DNA from: an uncultured Candidatus Melainabacteria bacterium
GTDB lineage: Bacteria; Cyanobacteriota; Vampirovibrionia; LMEP-6097
Direction: 5' to 3'
DNA length: 7,330 bases
Assembly: GCA_937927525.1 (NCBI GenBank)
Contig: CALBDR010000153.1
Coordinates: forward strand, 1 to 7,330
Part shown: piece after piece, positions 1 through 5,493 of the stretch
How positions within the stretch are numbered: position 1 is the first letter of the stretch
Layout of the letters: each line of letters begins with the position of its first letter
Position numbers and translations under genes: made by a program
The notes under the pieces: generated by a model
What the model was told of the DNA's origin: nothing
The model's database searches: none
Seen by the model: only the letters and a program-made list of their open reading frames with translations

Positions 1-202
1 CCCGGTCTTCTAGCCACGACGTATAATTCTACTCAAATTAATTTAAGTATTATAGATAAAAACAATTAAAAAATTATTTTAATAGATTTTTTCTATAATC
101 TTTTATTTTAAATTTAATTTTATTATAATTGCAGTATCGAAAACAAAGGAAGCAATAAATTGGAATTAATATAAGCACTCGGACGGCTAAAAATCGAATG
201 AG

Positions 203-249
203 GGGGGATTAATAACAATGTAACAATGATTAAGTTAGGCAAATCCCCC
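203..249 (+). promoter_or_regulatory. Possible stem-loop in leader, G-run/C-run inverted repeat
   Basis: GGGGGATT at 203-210 is perfectly complementary to AATCCCCC at 242-249, giving an 8-base-pair stem with a 31-base loop. Five of the pairs are G-C in an otherwise very AT-rich region, so this is the strongest local fold visible in the leader. No U-run follows it, so it does not look like an intrinsic terminator on the plus strand. It ends 11 bases before the AGGAG ribosome binding site of the gene at 271, a position where it could affect translation or mRNA stability. That role is inference; protein binding or a small RNA are alternatives. Confidence 0.4.
213..228 (+). repeat. Tandem 8-base direct repeat
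   Basis: TAACAATG occurs twice back to back at 213-220 and 221-228, inside the loop of the inverted repeat at 203-249. The repeat places two ATG triplets 8 bases apart. The first is followed directly by TAA (218-223, a start-stop pair) and the second opens a 10-codon ORF. It may be a slippage duplication or a binding site. Confidence 0.6.
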
Positions 250-258
250 ACGCTTTAA
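226..258 (+). promoter_or_regulatory. Possible upstream short ORF (leader peptide) before the 82-aa gene
   Basis: ATG at 226 opens 10 codons (MIKLGKSPTL) ending with TAA at 256-258, just before the AGGAG site that serves the gene at 271. Two even shorter ORFs precede it: a four-codon one at 198-212 (MRGD) and an ATG-TAA pair at 218-223. None has a clear ribosome binding site. The 10-codon ORF reads through the C-rich arm of the inverted repeat (242-249), so its translation would open the stem. Attenuation-like control is possible, but short ORFs like this also arise by chance. Confidence 0.2.
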
Positions 259-259
259 T

Positions 260-264
260 AGGAG
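260..264 (+). promoter_or_regulatory. Shine-Dalgarno site AGGAG
   Basis: AGGAG lies six bases upstream of the ATG at 271 and supports that start. It stands out because the minus-strand genes in this window have weak or no Shine-Dalgarno sequences and rely on overlapping stop and start codons. Confidence 0.65.
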
Positions 265-270
265 TAAAAA

Positions 271-519
271 ATGATAAGTAATGGTGAATTTTTAAGAAAT
301 ATACATTTTGAAATATTGCATTTATCGAAATGTGATAAATTACATATAAGTCATATTATTTTAAGTTCTTTAAGGTTTGATTCTTTAAGAGAAAATCAGA
401 TAGAAATTTTTAATATAAGCCTAGATCGTAATGAAATATATTTACTAGGGTATAGAGTTATTATTGGTGAAAATATACTTAATGATGATTTTTTGATTGG
501 TATAAAAGGATTGATTTGA
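271..519 (+). CDS. Small hypothetical protein, 82 aa, convergent with the tail operon
   Basis: I do not recognise this protein. It is 82 residues long, starts with ATG six bases after an AGGAG site and ends with TGA at 517-519. It is rich in isoleucine and leucine, which alternate with polar residues mainly in the C-terminal half (for example IEIFNISL and YLLGYRVIIG), a pattern that suggests a small mixed alpha/beta fold. There is no signal peptide, membrane helix or cysteine motif; it has one cysteine (C21). It is the only gene on the plus strand and faces the minus-strand tail operon, with only 42 bases between the two stop codons and no convincing terminator. Its own strand, ribosome binding site and long leader suggest separate control from the tail genes. 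The uninterrupted frame in such AT-rich DNA, together with the ribosome binding site, supports a real gene, but no function can be given. Confidence 0.6.
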   Translation: MISNGEFLRNIHFEILHLSKCDKLHISHIILSSLRFDSLRENQIEIFNISLDRNEIYLLGYRVIIGENILNDDFLIGIKGLI

Positions 520-561
520 TTGTTTGTAAAGATAGAAAAAATTTCCTTTATAATTTCGAAA
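520..561. other. Convergent gap between the two stop codons, no clear terminator
   Basis: Forty-two bases separate the stop of the plus-strand gene from the stop of the zinc ribbon gene. They contain a run of six A (535-540, equal to a T-run on the minus strand) and most of a 12-base palindrome (AATTTCGAAATT, 552-563), but no GC-rich stem. Transcripts from either side may run into each other, or termination may be Rho-dependent. Confidence 0.4.
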
Positions 562-732
562 TTAATAATCGGTTTTGTAAAATCCTGAACCTTTGAAATG
601 TGAATTAGAAATTGAAACTTGTCTAATCATTTTTGAACCGCAAATACAGTCTTTTACTGGATTGGCATCCATGCTTTCTAAAATTTCGATTTTAGATTTA
701 CATGATAAGCATTTATAGTCTCTTATTGGCAT
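562..732 (-). CDS. FmdB-type zinc ribbon protein, 56 aa
   Basis: This short gene starts at ATG 732-730, overlaps the end of the upstream gene by 10 bases and stops with TAA at 564-562. The protein has the layout of the FmdB zinc ribbon family: an MPIxDYKC start, a first knuckle C8-x2-C11, a second cysteine pair C29-x-C31 followed by glycine, and the typical ending HFKGSGFYKTDY (residues 45-56). Family members are small proteins of about 55-110 residues, called putative regulators in bacteria and common in phage genomes; their biochemical role is not settled. The four cysteines probably bind one zinc ion. The second knuckle is CxCG rather than the usual CPxCG, so one residue is missing between the metal ligands. 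It is the last gene of the minus-strand chain. The family call is firm from the two ends and the cysteines; function is open. Confidence 0.88.
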   Translation of the reverse strand: MPIRDYKCLSCKSKIEILESMDANPVKDCICGSKMIRQVSISNSHFKGSGFYKTDY

Positions 733-1133
733 GATTGTTTTTTTATTTCTTTTTTAATATCATTTTCAGCTTCATAAATAAGCTCTATTGCCTTTAATTC
801 ACCTAAGCTAGAATAATACTCCAATCCTAAAAAATAATTCCTTAAAACTCGTTTTTGAAAGTCATTTAGGTTATTAGCATTACAAAAATAATTAATAGTT
901 CTACCTATTCCATGTGGATATTGAATTAATACCTCTGAATCTAGGTAATTATAAGTTCTAGGTAAGCACCATTGTAAGCACTTTTGCAAGTCCTCAACAT
1001 TTGCTTTATCTCTTTCTATCGTATTATACCTTGCTATGTATCTAAGAAATGAACCGCACAAATAAGATAGACCGTGCTTGAAGTCTATTATTTCAGGTTC
1101 AATTTCGAATTGTTTATAGTGTTTGTCTAACAT
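723..1133 (-). CDS. DUF3310-like phage protein, 136 aa
   Basis: The N-terminal 60 residues resemble the DUF3310 domain of phage proteins. There is an HYKQFEIEP opening (residues 5-13), a hydrophobic stretch with a LRYIARYN core, then a VEDLQKCLQW helix where family members have an EDL-K-A-WYL pattern. DUF3310 is found in many phages, including the nucleotide kinase gp1.7 of T7, but most members have no tested activity and no P-loop is visible here. The C-terminal half is helical, ends in a lysine-rich tail and matches nothing I know. The ATG at 1133 shares one base with the stop of the metallophosphoesterase gene (TAATG), and the 3' end overlaps the zinc ribbon gene by 10 bases. The neighbours suggest a role in phage DNA or nucleotide metabolism; this is inference. 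Several residues of the usual domain differ, so the assignment is moderate. Confidence 0.5.
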   Translation of the reverse strand: MLDKHYKQFEIEPEIIDFKHGLSYLCGSFLRYIARYNTIERDKANVEDLQKCLQWCLPRTYNYLDSEVLIQYPHGIGRTINYFCNANNLNDFQKRVLRNYFLGLEYYSSLGELKAIELIYEAENDIKKEIKKQSCQ

Positions 1134-2146
1134 TAGAATAAGTGTGTTAATTTAGCAATTTGACCATGTTGTTTTGAGTGGATAAAACCCTCAATAGCTT
1201 TTTTGGAGTGTTGATAACCATTTCTATGATGCCATGAGTCCGCAGCGGATGGACTTCTTAAAGTTTCAACTGTAACTCCATGATAATCTTTTAATACTGC
1301 ATGATGCAGGTGATGTTTATATATATATTTATGTTGACACTCGCTCCAACTAGAACCAGACTCCAAACTCATAAGTAAAGGCAAGTCTTTTTCTTTTGCT
1401 CCATCTCCATGAGTTAATCCAATCAATGAATTATGATATTTAAAATATTTTCTATGTTTCATGTCAGTATCAAAAGTAATATTTTTTGACTTTCTAAACC
1501 AAGTTTTTATTACATCAGCTAAGAAAAAACCCGTCATATAATCATGATTACTAGGACAATGTATATAATGAACATCTGCAACTTGTATTAATATCTCCAA
1601 TAATTTGATCTCTATGTCTTTAGCCAAATTAAACATATCATACCAATTAGAATCAGAGTCTTGAGGTGTGCCTGATGTTGTTGTTGATCTTGGCGTGTCG
1701 ATATGCAATTTATCATTTCCACCTATAAAAAGAATCTTATCAATATTAAATCCTGATGATTTATTTAATATACCTTTTACACCTTCAACAAATCTTTTGA
1801 CCGCTATTTCACTATTATATTTTTCTCCAGTTTCAAACTCACTTGAAAATTTACCTATGTGAACATCCGCAGGGTCTATAACTAATAAATGACTTTCTTT
1901 ATATTTTGATCTTGTTACTTTTGGATAATTAGGGGAATAGTTTTTAATTTGATCTAGGAGTGAGATTTTAAATTCTTCTATATTGACCGATTTTTTAAAG
2001 TATAAAGAGAATTTTTTTGACTTATACCAGCCTTGTTTGACGTCGTCTATTGGTATTCCTTGAGATTCTGCTGCTTTTTTGACTTCCCGATAATCCGATA
2101 AAAGTCTTTGTTCATCTTTTGTAAGCCGAGGACGATAACCAGTCAT
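1133..2146 (-). CDS. Calcineurin-type metallophosphoesterase, phage DNA-metabolism type, 337 aa
   Basis: All five motifs of the two-metal calcineurin-like phosphoesterase fold are visible in order. They are D94-x-H96 in DVHIGKF, N144-D145 in GGNDKLHID, N200-H201-D202 in SNHD, H246 in LTHGD, and H279-x-H281 in KHHLHH. The usual GNHD is SNHD here, and the usual GHxH is HHxH; the metal-binding residues themselves are kept. A TTTSGTPQD segment follows motif II (155-163), a pattern I associate with phage members. Residues 1-85 form a charged, probably helical N-terminal part (with WYKSKKFSLYFKK at 40-52) that could bind DNA or a partner. The enzyme probably hydrolyses phosphodiesters, perhaps as a nuclease, in the cytoplasm; the substrate cannot be read from sequence. 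The ATG at 2146 overlaps the 39-aa gene by ATGA, and the TAA overlaps the DUF3310-like gene. The C-terminal 35 residues are histidine-rich. Confidence 0.85.
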   Translation of the reverse strand: MTGYRPRLTKDEQRLLSDYREVKKAAESQGIPIDDVKQGWYKSKKFSLYFKKSVNIEEFKISLLDQIKNYSPNYPKVTRSKYKESHLLVIDPADVHIGKFSSEFETGEKYNSEIAVKRFVEGVKGILNKSSGFNIDKILFIGGNDKLHIDTPRSTTTSGTPQDSDSNWYDMFNLAKDIEIKLLEILIQVADVHYIHCPSNHDYMTGFFLADVIKTWFRKSKNITFDTDMKHRKYFKYHNSLIGLTHGDGAKEKDLPLLMSLESGSSWSECQHKYIYKHHLHHAVLKDYHGVTVETLRSPSAADSWHHRNGYQHSKKAIEGFIHSKQHGQIAKLTHLF

Positions 2147-2262
2147 TCTTTAGCCTGAATAATTATAGATTTAATTGCTTGTTGTAATTGCCACTTTGTA
2201 ACATTTTTTACATCATCTCTATTTTGTACTAGTTTTAAAATTTCAATTAGTTTATCGATCAT
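2143..2262 (-). CDS. Tiny coupled gene, 39 aa, unknown function
   Basis: Between the fibre-like gene and the metallophosphoesterase lies an open frame of 39 codons. Its ATG (2262-2260) overlaps the upstream stop as ATGA, and its own TGA (2145-2143) overlaps the next ATG as ATGA. Without it, 112 bases would separate the stop and start of the flanking genes, the only gap in an otherwise gap-free operon; with it, all junctions fit one pattern. The protein looks fully helical: an amphipathic helix (MIDKLIEILKLVQNRDD), then NVTKWQLQQAIKSIIIQAK with one tryptophan at residue 24. It has no cysteine and no signal or membrane segment. It is not a family I recognise. It could be a small structural part, a chaperone-like partner of a neighbour, or only a spacer that carries ribosomes to the phosphoesterase start. 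Confidence 0.65.
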   Translation of the reverse strand: MIDKLIEILKLVQNRDDVKNVTKWQLQQAIKSIIIQAKE

Positions 2263-3101
2263 ACTTCTAAAACTCTATATAATAATTGTAAAGTAATAGT
2301 TGAATTTCCACTTACATAATCCGAATCACCTCTTATAATTAAAGGACTATTACTTCCTAATTGGTTAAATGAAAGTCCATCATTGTCTTCAAATTTTACA
2401 GTTAAATCCGCTCCTGATGCTGTTATTAAAGCATCCGATACTTTAAATATATCTGAATAAATACCTGGACTTGTTTCAAAAGATAAATATAAAAAATTAG
2501 GACCAGCACCTAAAGCAATATAAGCAGATGTATTCCAGTTTAAAGTAGCAGTACATGAAATAGGGTCAATTACAGTATTAGCACCTTGTGAACTTAAGAA
2601 AGGAATAGGAGCTGCATTGATGTTTTTTATTTGTGTAGAATTTAGTATTATACTAGTATCTAATATTGAACCACTGCCCTTAACTTGAGTGAAATTAATA
2701 TCATCTATATCTATTCTTTTATAAGGTTCATCAAATCTCCACTCTGTATTTTTGTAAACTCCCTCACGAATCAAAACCCTATAAATATAATTAGGGTCTT
2801 GAGATATTCTTGACCATGTTCCATTGGATGCTATATAAAGGCCGTTTTCATAAGCCAAAGTATTGTTATTAACTAAAATAACATCACCTTCCTCAATCAA
2901 ATAACCTGAAATAGTAAAAAGCCCACTTAAAGATACATTAGTAATTGATACAGTTTCTGCATCTATTAGAAATAATTGAGTAGTTCTAAGATTATCACCC
3001 GTTACACTACCTGCAATGCCTGTAGTTCTTTGAACATTCCTATTATTAGACTTAAAAGCTCTATTAGGTATATCACGACCTTTGTATCTTGTAACACCCA
3101 T
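2259..3101 (-). CDS. Putative tail fibre or appendage protein, 280 aa
   Basis: Residues 49-100 match a domain that recurs in phage tail fibre proteins: EEGDVILVNNNT (71-81), then ENGLYIASNGTWSR (85-98), equivalent to the common GDRVLVKNQT...NGIY...G-W-R pattern. The first 45 residues are basic and polar, perhaps the part that joins the tail. The rest (about 140-280) is rich in beta-prone serine, threonine, isoleucine and leucine with aspartate and asparagine, as in receptor-binding or beta-structured tips, but I recognise no lectin, lyase or peptidase motif. The ATG at 3101 shares a base with the stop of the 646-aa gene (TAATG), and its TGA overlaps the next ATG. Its place after the hub-like gene fits a fibre or host-recognition protein. 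Alternatives are a baseplate accessory or a decoration protein. Confidence 0.6.
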   Translation of the reverse strand: MGVTRYKGRDIPNRAFKSNNRNVQRTTGIAGSVTGDNLRTTQLFLIDAETVSITNVSLSGLFTISGYLIEEGDVILVNNNTLAYENGLYIASNGTWSRISQDPNYIYRVLIREGVYKNTEWRFDEPYKRIDIDDINFTQVKGSGSILDTSIILNSTQIKNINAAPIPFLSSQGANTVIDPISCTATLNWNTSAYIALGAGPNFLYLSFETSPGIYSDIFKVSDALITASGADLTVKFEDNDGLSFNQLGSNSPLIIRGDSDYVSGNSTITLQLLYRVLEV

Positions 3102-5041
3102 TACGAACCTATAAATTTACACTTATAAACAATACTATCATCTAAAGAAGGTTTAGTTAGTTCAATTTCTGTTAAAATTAACTCATTAGTCAACTGTCCA
3201 GATAACCAGCTCGCTCCACCTTGTACGATTTGATCTATTCCACCACTAATTTCGAACACTTCGCCTAATTGAGTAATATCAACTTGACTTTCATCTAATT
3301 CTAATTCTAAAGCAAATCTAGTCTCCAATCCAAAGTTATCAATAAAAGCATCGGCATAAGATTTACTCATTGATGCTGTTTCTCTTGTTTGTTGATTTGC
3401 AGCATTTTGAACCGTGTAATTAGGGTCTTTGTAATCTCTAACAAAATAAGCTCCAACATCACCCGTAGCTGAGTAAGTAGAGCCATCTTTAATAGTAAAA
3501 CTACAATGAGGATGCACCATTAAATATTGAACTATCGGGTTATCAGCTCCCGTTGGGGTTAATGTTCTAGTTGTTTGGCTGCATAATTTATTAATTTTAT
3601 TTGGTGGAATTACGGCGTCATTATCTTTATATTCAGAATTTGAATAAGTAGCTCTAATACCTTCAAAAGGACCACCCCTCCATGTTTCATCTATAATATC
3701 ACTCAAAAGATTATTATATAACATCCTAGCATCAAATGAAGTTGAATTAATAGAGTGATTTCTTTTAGTTACTACATAATCACTTAAATTATTATCTTTT
3801 GCAGTTGGTGTTTTTAAAAATACATCTTCAACCATTATTTCACATTGAGAAATATAACCAGCATGATAAGTAAATTTAGGGTTGGACCATTCAGTTATCG
3901 TATTAATAGACTTATAAACTTTTGAACTAAATGTTGAAGAACTATCCATATAATCTAAGATAGGATGAAATTCTACTTTAGGACTGGAGTCATATTTAAA
4001 AACACACTTAGTACCAAAACCCTCACAAAATGCTACAAAGTAATCCCATAAATTGCCTTCTGCGTCTCTTTCACCATGCCACCCGGTAGCGCAAACATCA
4101 AAGGGGTATTTATCATCTGCTACAATTTCACCAACTGTTAAATATACATCTTGATCACAATTTAAAGCGGTTGAACCTGCTGCCAAAGACCCACTAGTAA
4201 CTGTATTATATTCTTTTCCTGTATCATTTTGCTCATATAAAGTCCAATGAGATAAAGGAGTGTGTAAAAAAGTAAAACTATCATTTATTGAACCTCTTAT
4301 AACTAAATCCCATTGTCCAAATGGATGATCTATACCACTTTGAAAATTTTCATAAGATGAATTAAATATAAAGTTTAAATAATTTTCCATTGTGTAAAGT
4401 ATAGCACCTGACCTAGTATTTGCAATTCTACCACTTAAATATCTTGACGCTCTTGTAACATACTCTTTTGTAGATATTTTCCAACACATCTCCCTTACTT
4501 CTGTAGTAAAACTAGGATTAGTTCCTGTACCGTGAGTAGGAGTTGAACCATATTTATGAGATGCTAATAAATCACTCATTTGAACCCATTCCATAAACCT
4601 TTTAATGTGGCAAGTAGCTGTTATTTCAATGAATCCACTTTCCTCGCCAACTAATTGGAGTTCCTCTTCAGATCTTGGCTCTTGCACGCCTTCAAATAAT
4701 ATAGAACCAGAACCCCAATCATAGCCTGAACCAGTATCTTTTACAACCCACCAGCGATTATATCTTGGCAAAACTCCATAAGTAAGATTATAAACTGTGT
4801 CATATCCTTTAAATAAATGTCCTTTATTTCCTGAAAACTTGTTTATATCTACCTTTATATTCATTTCTGCGGCTTCTTCAACTCCAATAGGTATATCGTC
4901 GTTAAAAGCTCTGTTTAAACCTTCAAAAGTAACTAAAAAGTCGTTATTTTCTGGAGTTGTAGTTGCAGCTACTGTATTTCTAATCCCAACATCAAAGTAA
5001 ATTCTAATATCAGTATCAAATTGAATGTAATGAGTACTCAT
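3101..5041 (-). CDS. Putative tail-tip or baseplate hub protein, 646 aa
   Basis: I cannot assign this protein to a named family from sequence alone. In long-tailed phages of the siphovirus type, the genes after the tape measure usually encode the distal tail protein, the hub (tail-associated lysin-like) and fibres. This protein is the second one and the largest, so a hub role is the best inference. It is rich in aromatic residues and predicted beta strands, for example RWWVVKDTGSGYDWGSGSILFEG (residues 96-118). Its last 80 residues hold alternating strands around FALELELDESQVDITQLGE and a tryptophan (612) near the C-terminus, reminiscent of the strand-rich domains of hub proteins. There is no lysozyme, peptidase or metal-binding motif, and no signal peptide. 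The ATG at 5041 overlaps the preceding stop (ATGA), and its TAA overlaps the next start. Tail structural protein is likely; hub is moderate. Confidence 0.5.
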   Translation of the reverse strand: MSTHYIQFDTDIRIYFDVGIRNTVAATTTPENNDFLVTFEGLNRAFNDDIPIGVEEAAEMNIKVDINKFSGNKGHLFKGYDTVYNLTYGVLPRYNRWWVVKDTGSGYDWGSGSILFEGVQEPRSEEELQLVGEESGFIEITATCHIKRFMEWVQMSDLLASHKYGSTPTHGTGTNPSFTTEVREMCWKISTKEYVTRASRYLSGRIANTRSGAILYTMENYLNFIFNSSYENFQSGIDHPFGQWDLVIRGSINDSFTFLHTPLSHWTLYEQNDTGKEYNTVTSGSLAAGSTALNCDQDVYLTVGEIVADDKYPFDVCATGWHGERDAEGNLWDYFVAFCEGFGTKCVFKYDSSPKVEFHPILDYMDSSSTFSSKVYKSINTITEWSNPKFTYHAGYISQCEIMVEDVFLKTPTAKDNNLSDYVVTKRNHSINSTSFDARMLYNNLLSDIIDETWRGGPFEGIRATYSNSEYKDNDAVIPPNKINKLCSQTTRTLTPTGADNPIVQYLMVHPHCSFTIKDGSTYSATGDVGAYFVRDYKDPNYTVQNAANQQTRETASMSKSYADAFIDNFGLETRFALELELDESQVDITQLGEVFEISGGIDQIVQGGASWLSGQLTNELILTEIELTKPSLDDSIVYKCKFIGS

Positions 5042-5493
5042 TCTTTATAACCTTTTTTCATTTCGAAAGTAGTATATAAACCAGCTTTTTCCTTATCGTA
5101 TTCAGCTCTTATATCCAAAGATACTAAAACAGCATTAGAACTACCATGTATGTCAATATTATCGTTAGTATCAAAACTAATCCATTTATATTTCAATTTT
5201 AAAACTGGCAGGTATGTTATTAAAGTGTCATAAGCTGTAGATATTGAAGGATAAGTAATTTTTTTAATTTCTGTATTCATTAAAAGCCTAACTTGATTTT
5301 TACCTTTAACAAGTCCAGAAAAATATTGTATTTCATCACCTTCCAATTCAATACCAGGCTCAACACCATAATAATTTAATGAAACAGAGTCATAATTTGT
5401 AAGCCCTGTTAAACTTGATGTTGCAACTATAGACTTATCTGGACTACCAGTAACTAATTCATCCGCTCCATGTAAGGTTAAACTTAAACTCAT
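5038..5493 (-). CDS. Putative tail protein directly after tape measure, 151 aa
   Basis: The protein is 151 residues long, without cysteines, membrane segments or a signal peptide. Strand-type patterns dominate, such as QVRLLMNTEIKKITYPSI (residues 67-84) and NAVLVSLDIRAEY (119-131), so it is probably a beta-rich structural protein. The C-terminal 20 residues are charged. It has no motif I can name. Its place between the tape measure and a large hub-like protein is where siphophages encode the distal tail (Dit) protein, but Dit proteins are usually larger (about 250 residues). A short Dit-like ring protein, a tail completion protein or a family specific to these phages are equally possible. 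Both ends overlap their neighbours as ATGA, so it is probably made in step with them. Confidence 0.5.
   Translation of the reverse strand: MSLSLTLHGADELVTGSPDKSIVATSSLTGLTNYDSVSLNYYGVEPGIELEGDEIQYFSGLVKGKNQVRLLMNTEIKKITYPSISTAYDTLITYLPVLKLKYKWISFDTNDNIDIHGSSNAVLVSLDIRAEYDKEKAGLYTTFEMKKGYKE

Larger units (their letters stand above)
1..270. other. Intergenic leader region without a recognisable gene
   Basis: No protein gene or tRNA is recognisable here on either strand. Bases from about 30 to 130 are almost pure A/T, with an 8-base inverted repeat (ATTATAGA at 49-56, TCTATAAT at 92-99) and several TATAAT-like boxes (22-27, 94-99, 124-129). Such boxes are expected by chance in DNA this AT-rich. 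From about 175 to 255 the composition changes to a GC-richer stretch with a G-run/C-run inverted repeat and a tandem repeat, described separately. The first 20 bases are also GC-richer than their surroundings. The region most likely holds the promoter and 5' untranslated leader of the plus-strand gene at 271, or a small structured RNA. The sequence alone does not decide. Confidence 0.5.

Noticed and set aside
1..45. GC-richer left edge as a tRNA or tmRNA end, or attachment site
   Set aside because: Neither strand shows a T-arm motif, cloverleaf or CCA end, and no integrase is present in the window.
22..129. TATAAT-like promoter boxes at 22-27, 94-99 and 124-129
   Set aside because: Matches to this motif are expected by chance in such AT-rich DNA, no good -35 partner is seen, and the typical Bacteroidota TAnnTTTG box is absent.
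234..240. GTTAGGC resembling an integron attC core site
   Set aside because: No partner core of the RYYYAAC type lies at a suitable distance upstream and there is no integrase or cassette structure.
535..563. Possible bidirectional terminator between the convergent genes
   Set aside because: The palindrome AATTTCGAAATT and the A-run give only a weak A/T stem; there is no GC-rich hairpin followed by a T-run.
1668..1862. 64-codon plus-strand open frame
   Set aside because: It lies entirely antisense to the metallophosphoesterase gene, has no ribosome binding site and reads as a shadow of that gene.
4797..5000. 67-codon plus-strand open frame with a hydrophobic, serine-rich product
   Set aside because: It is antisense to the start of the 646-aa gene; the apparent hydrophobicity is a by-product of the opposite strand's codons.
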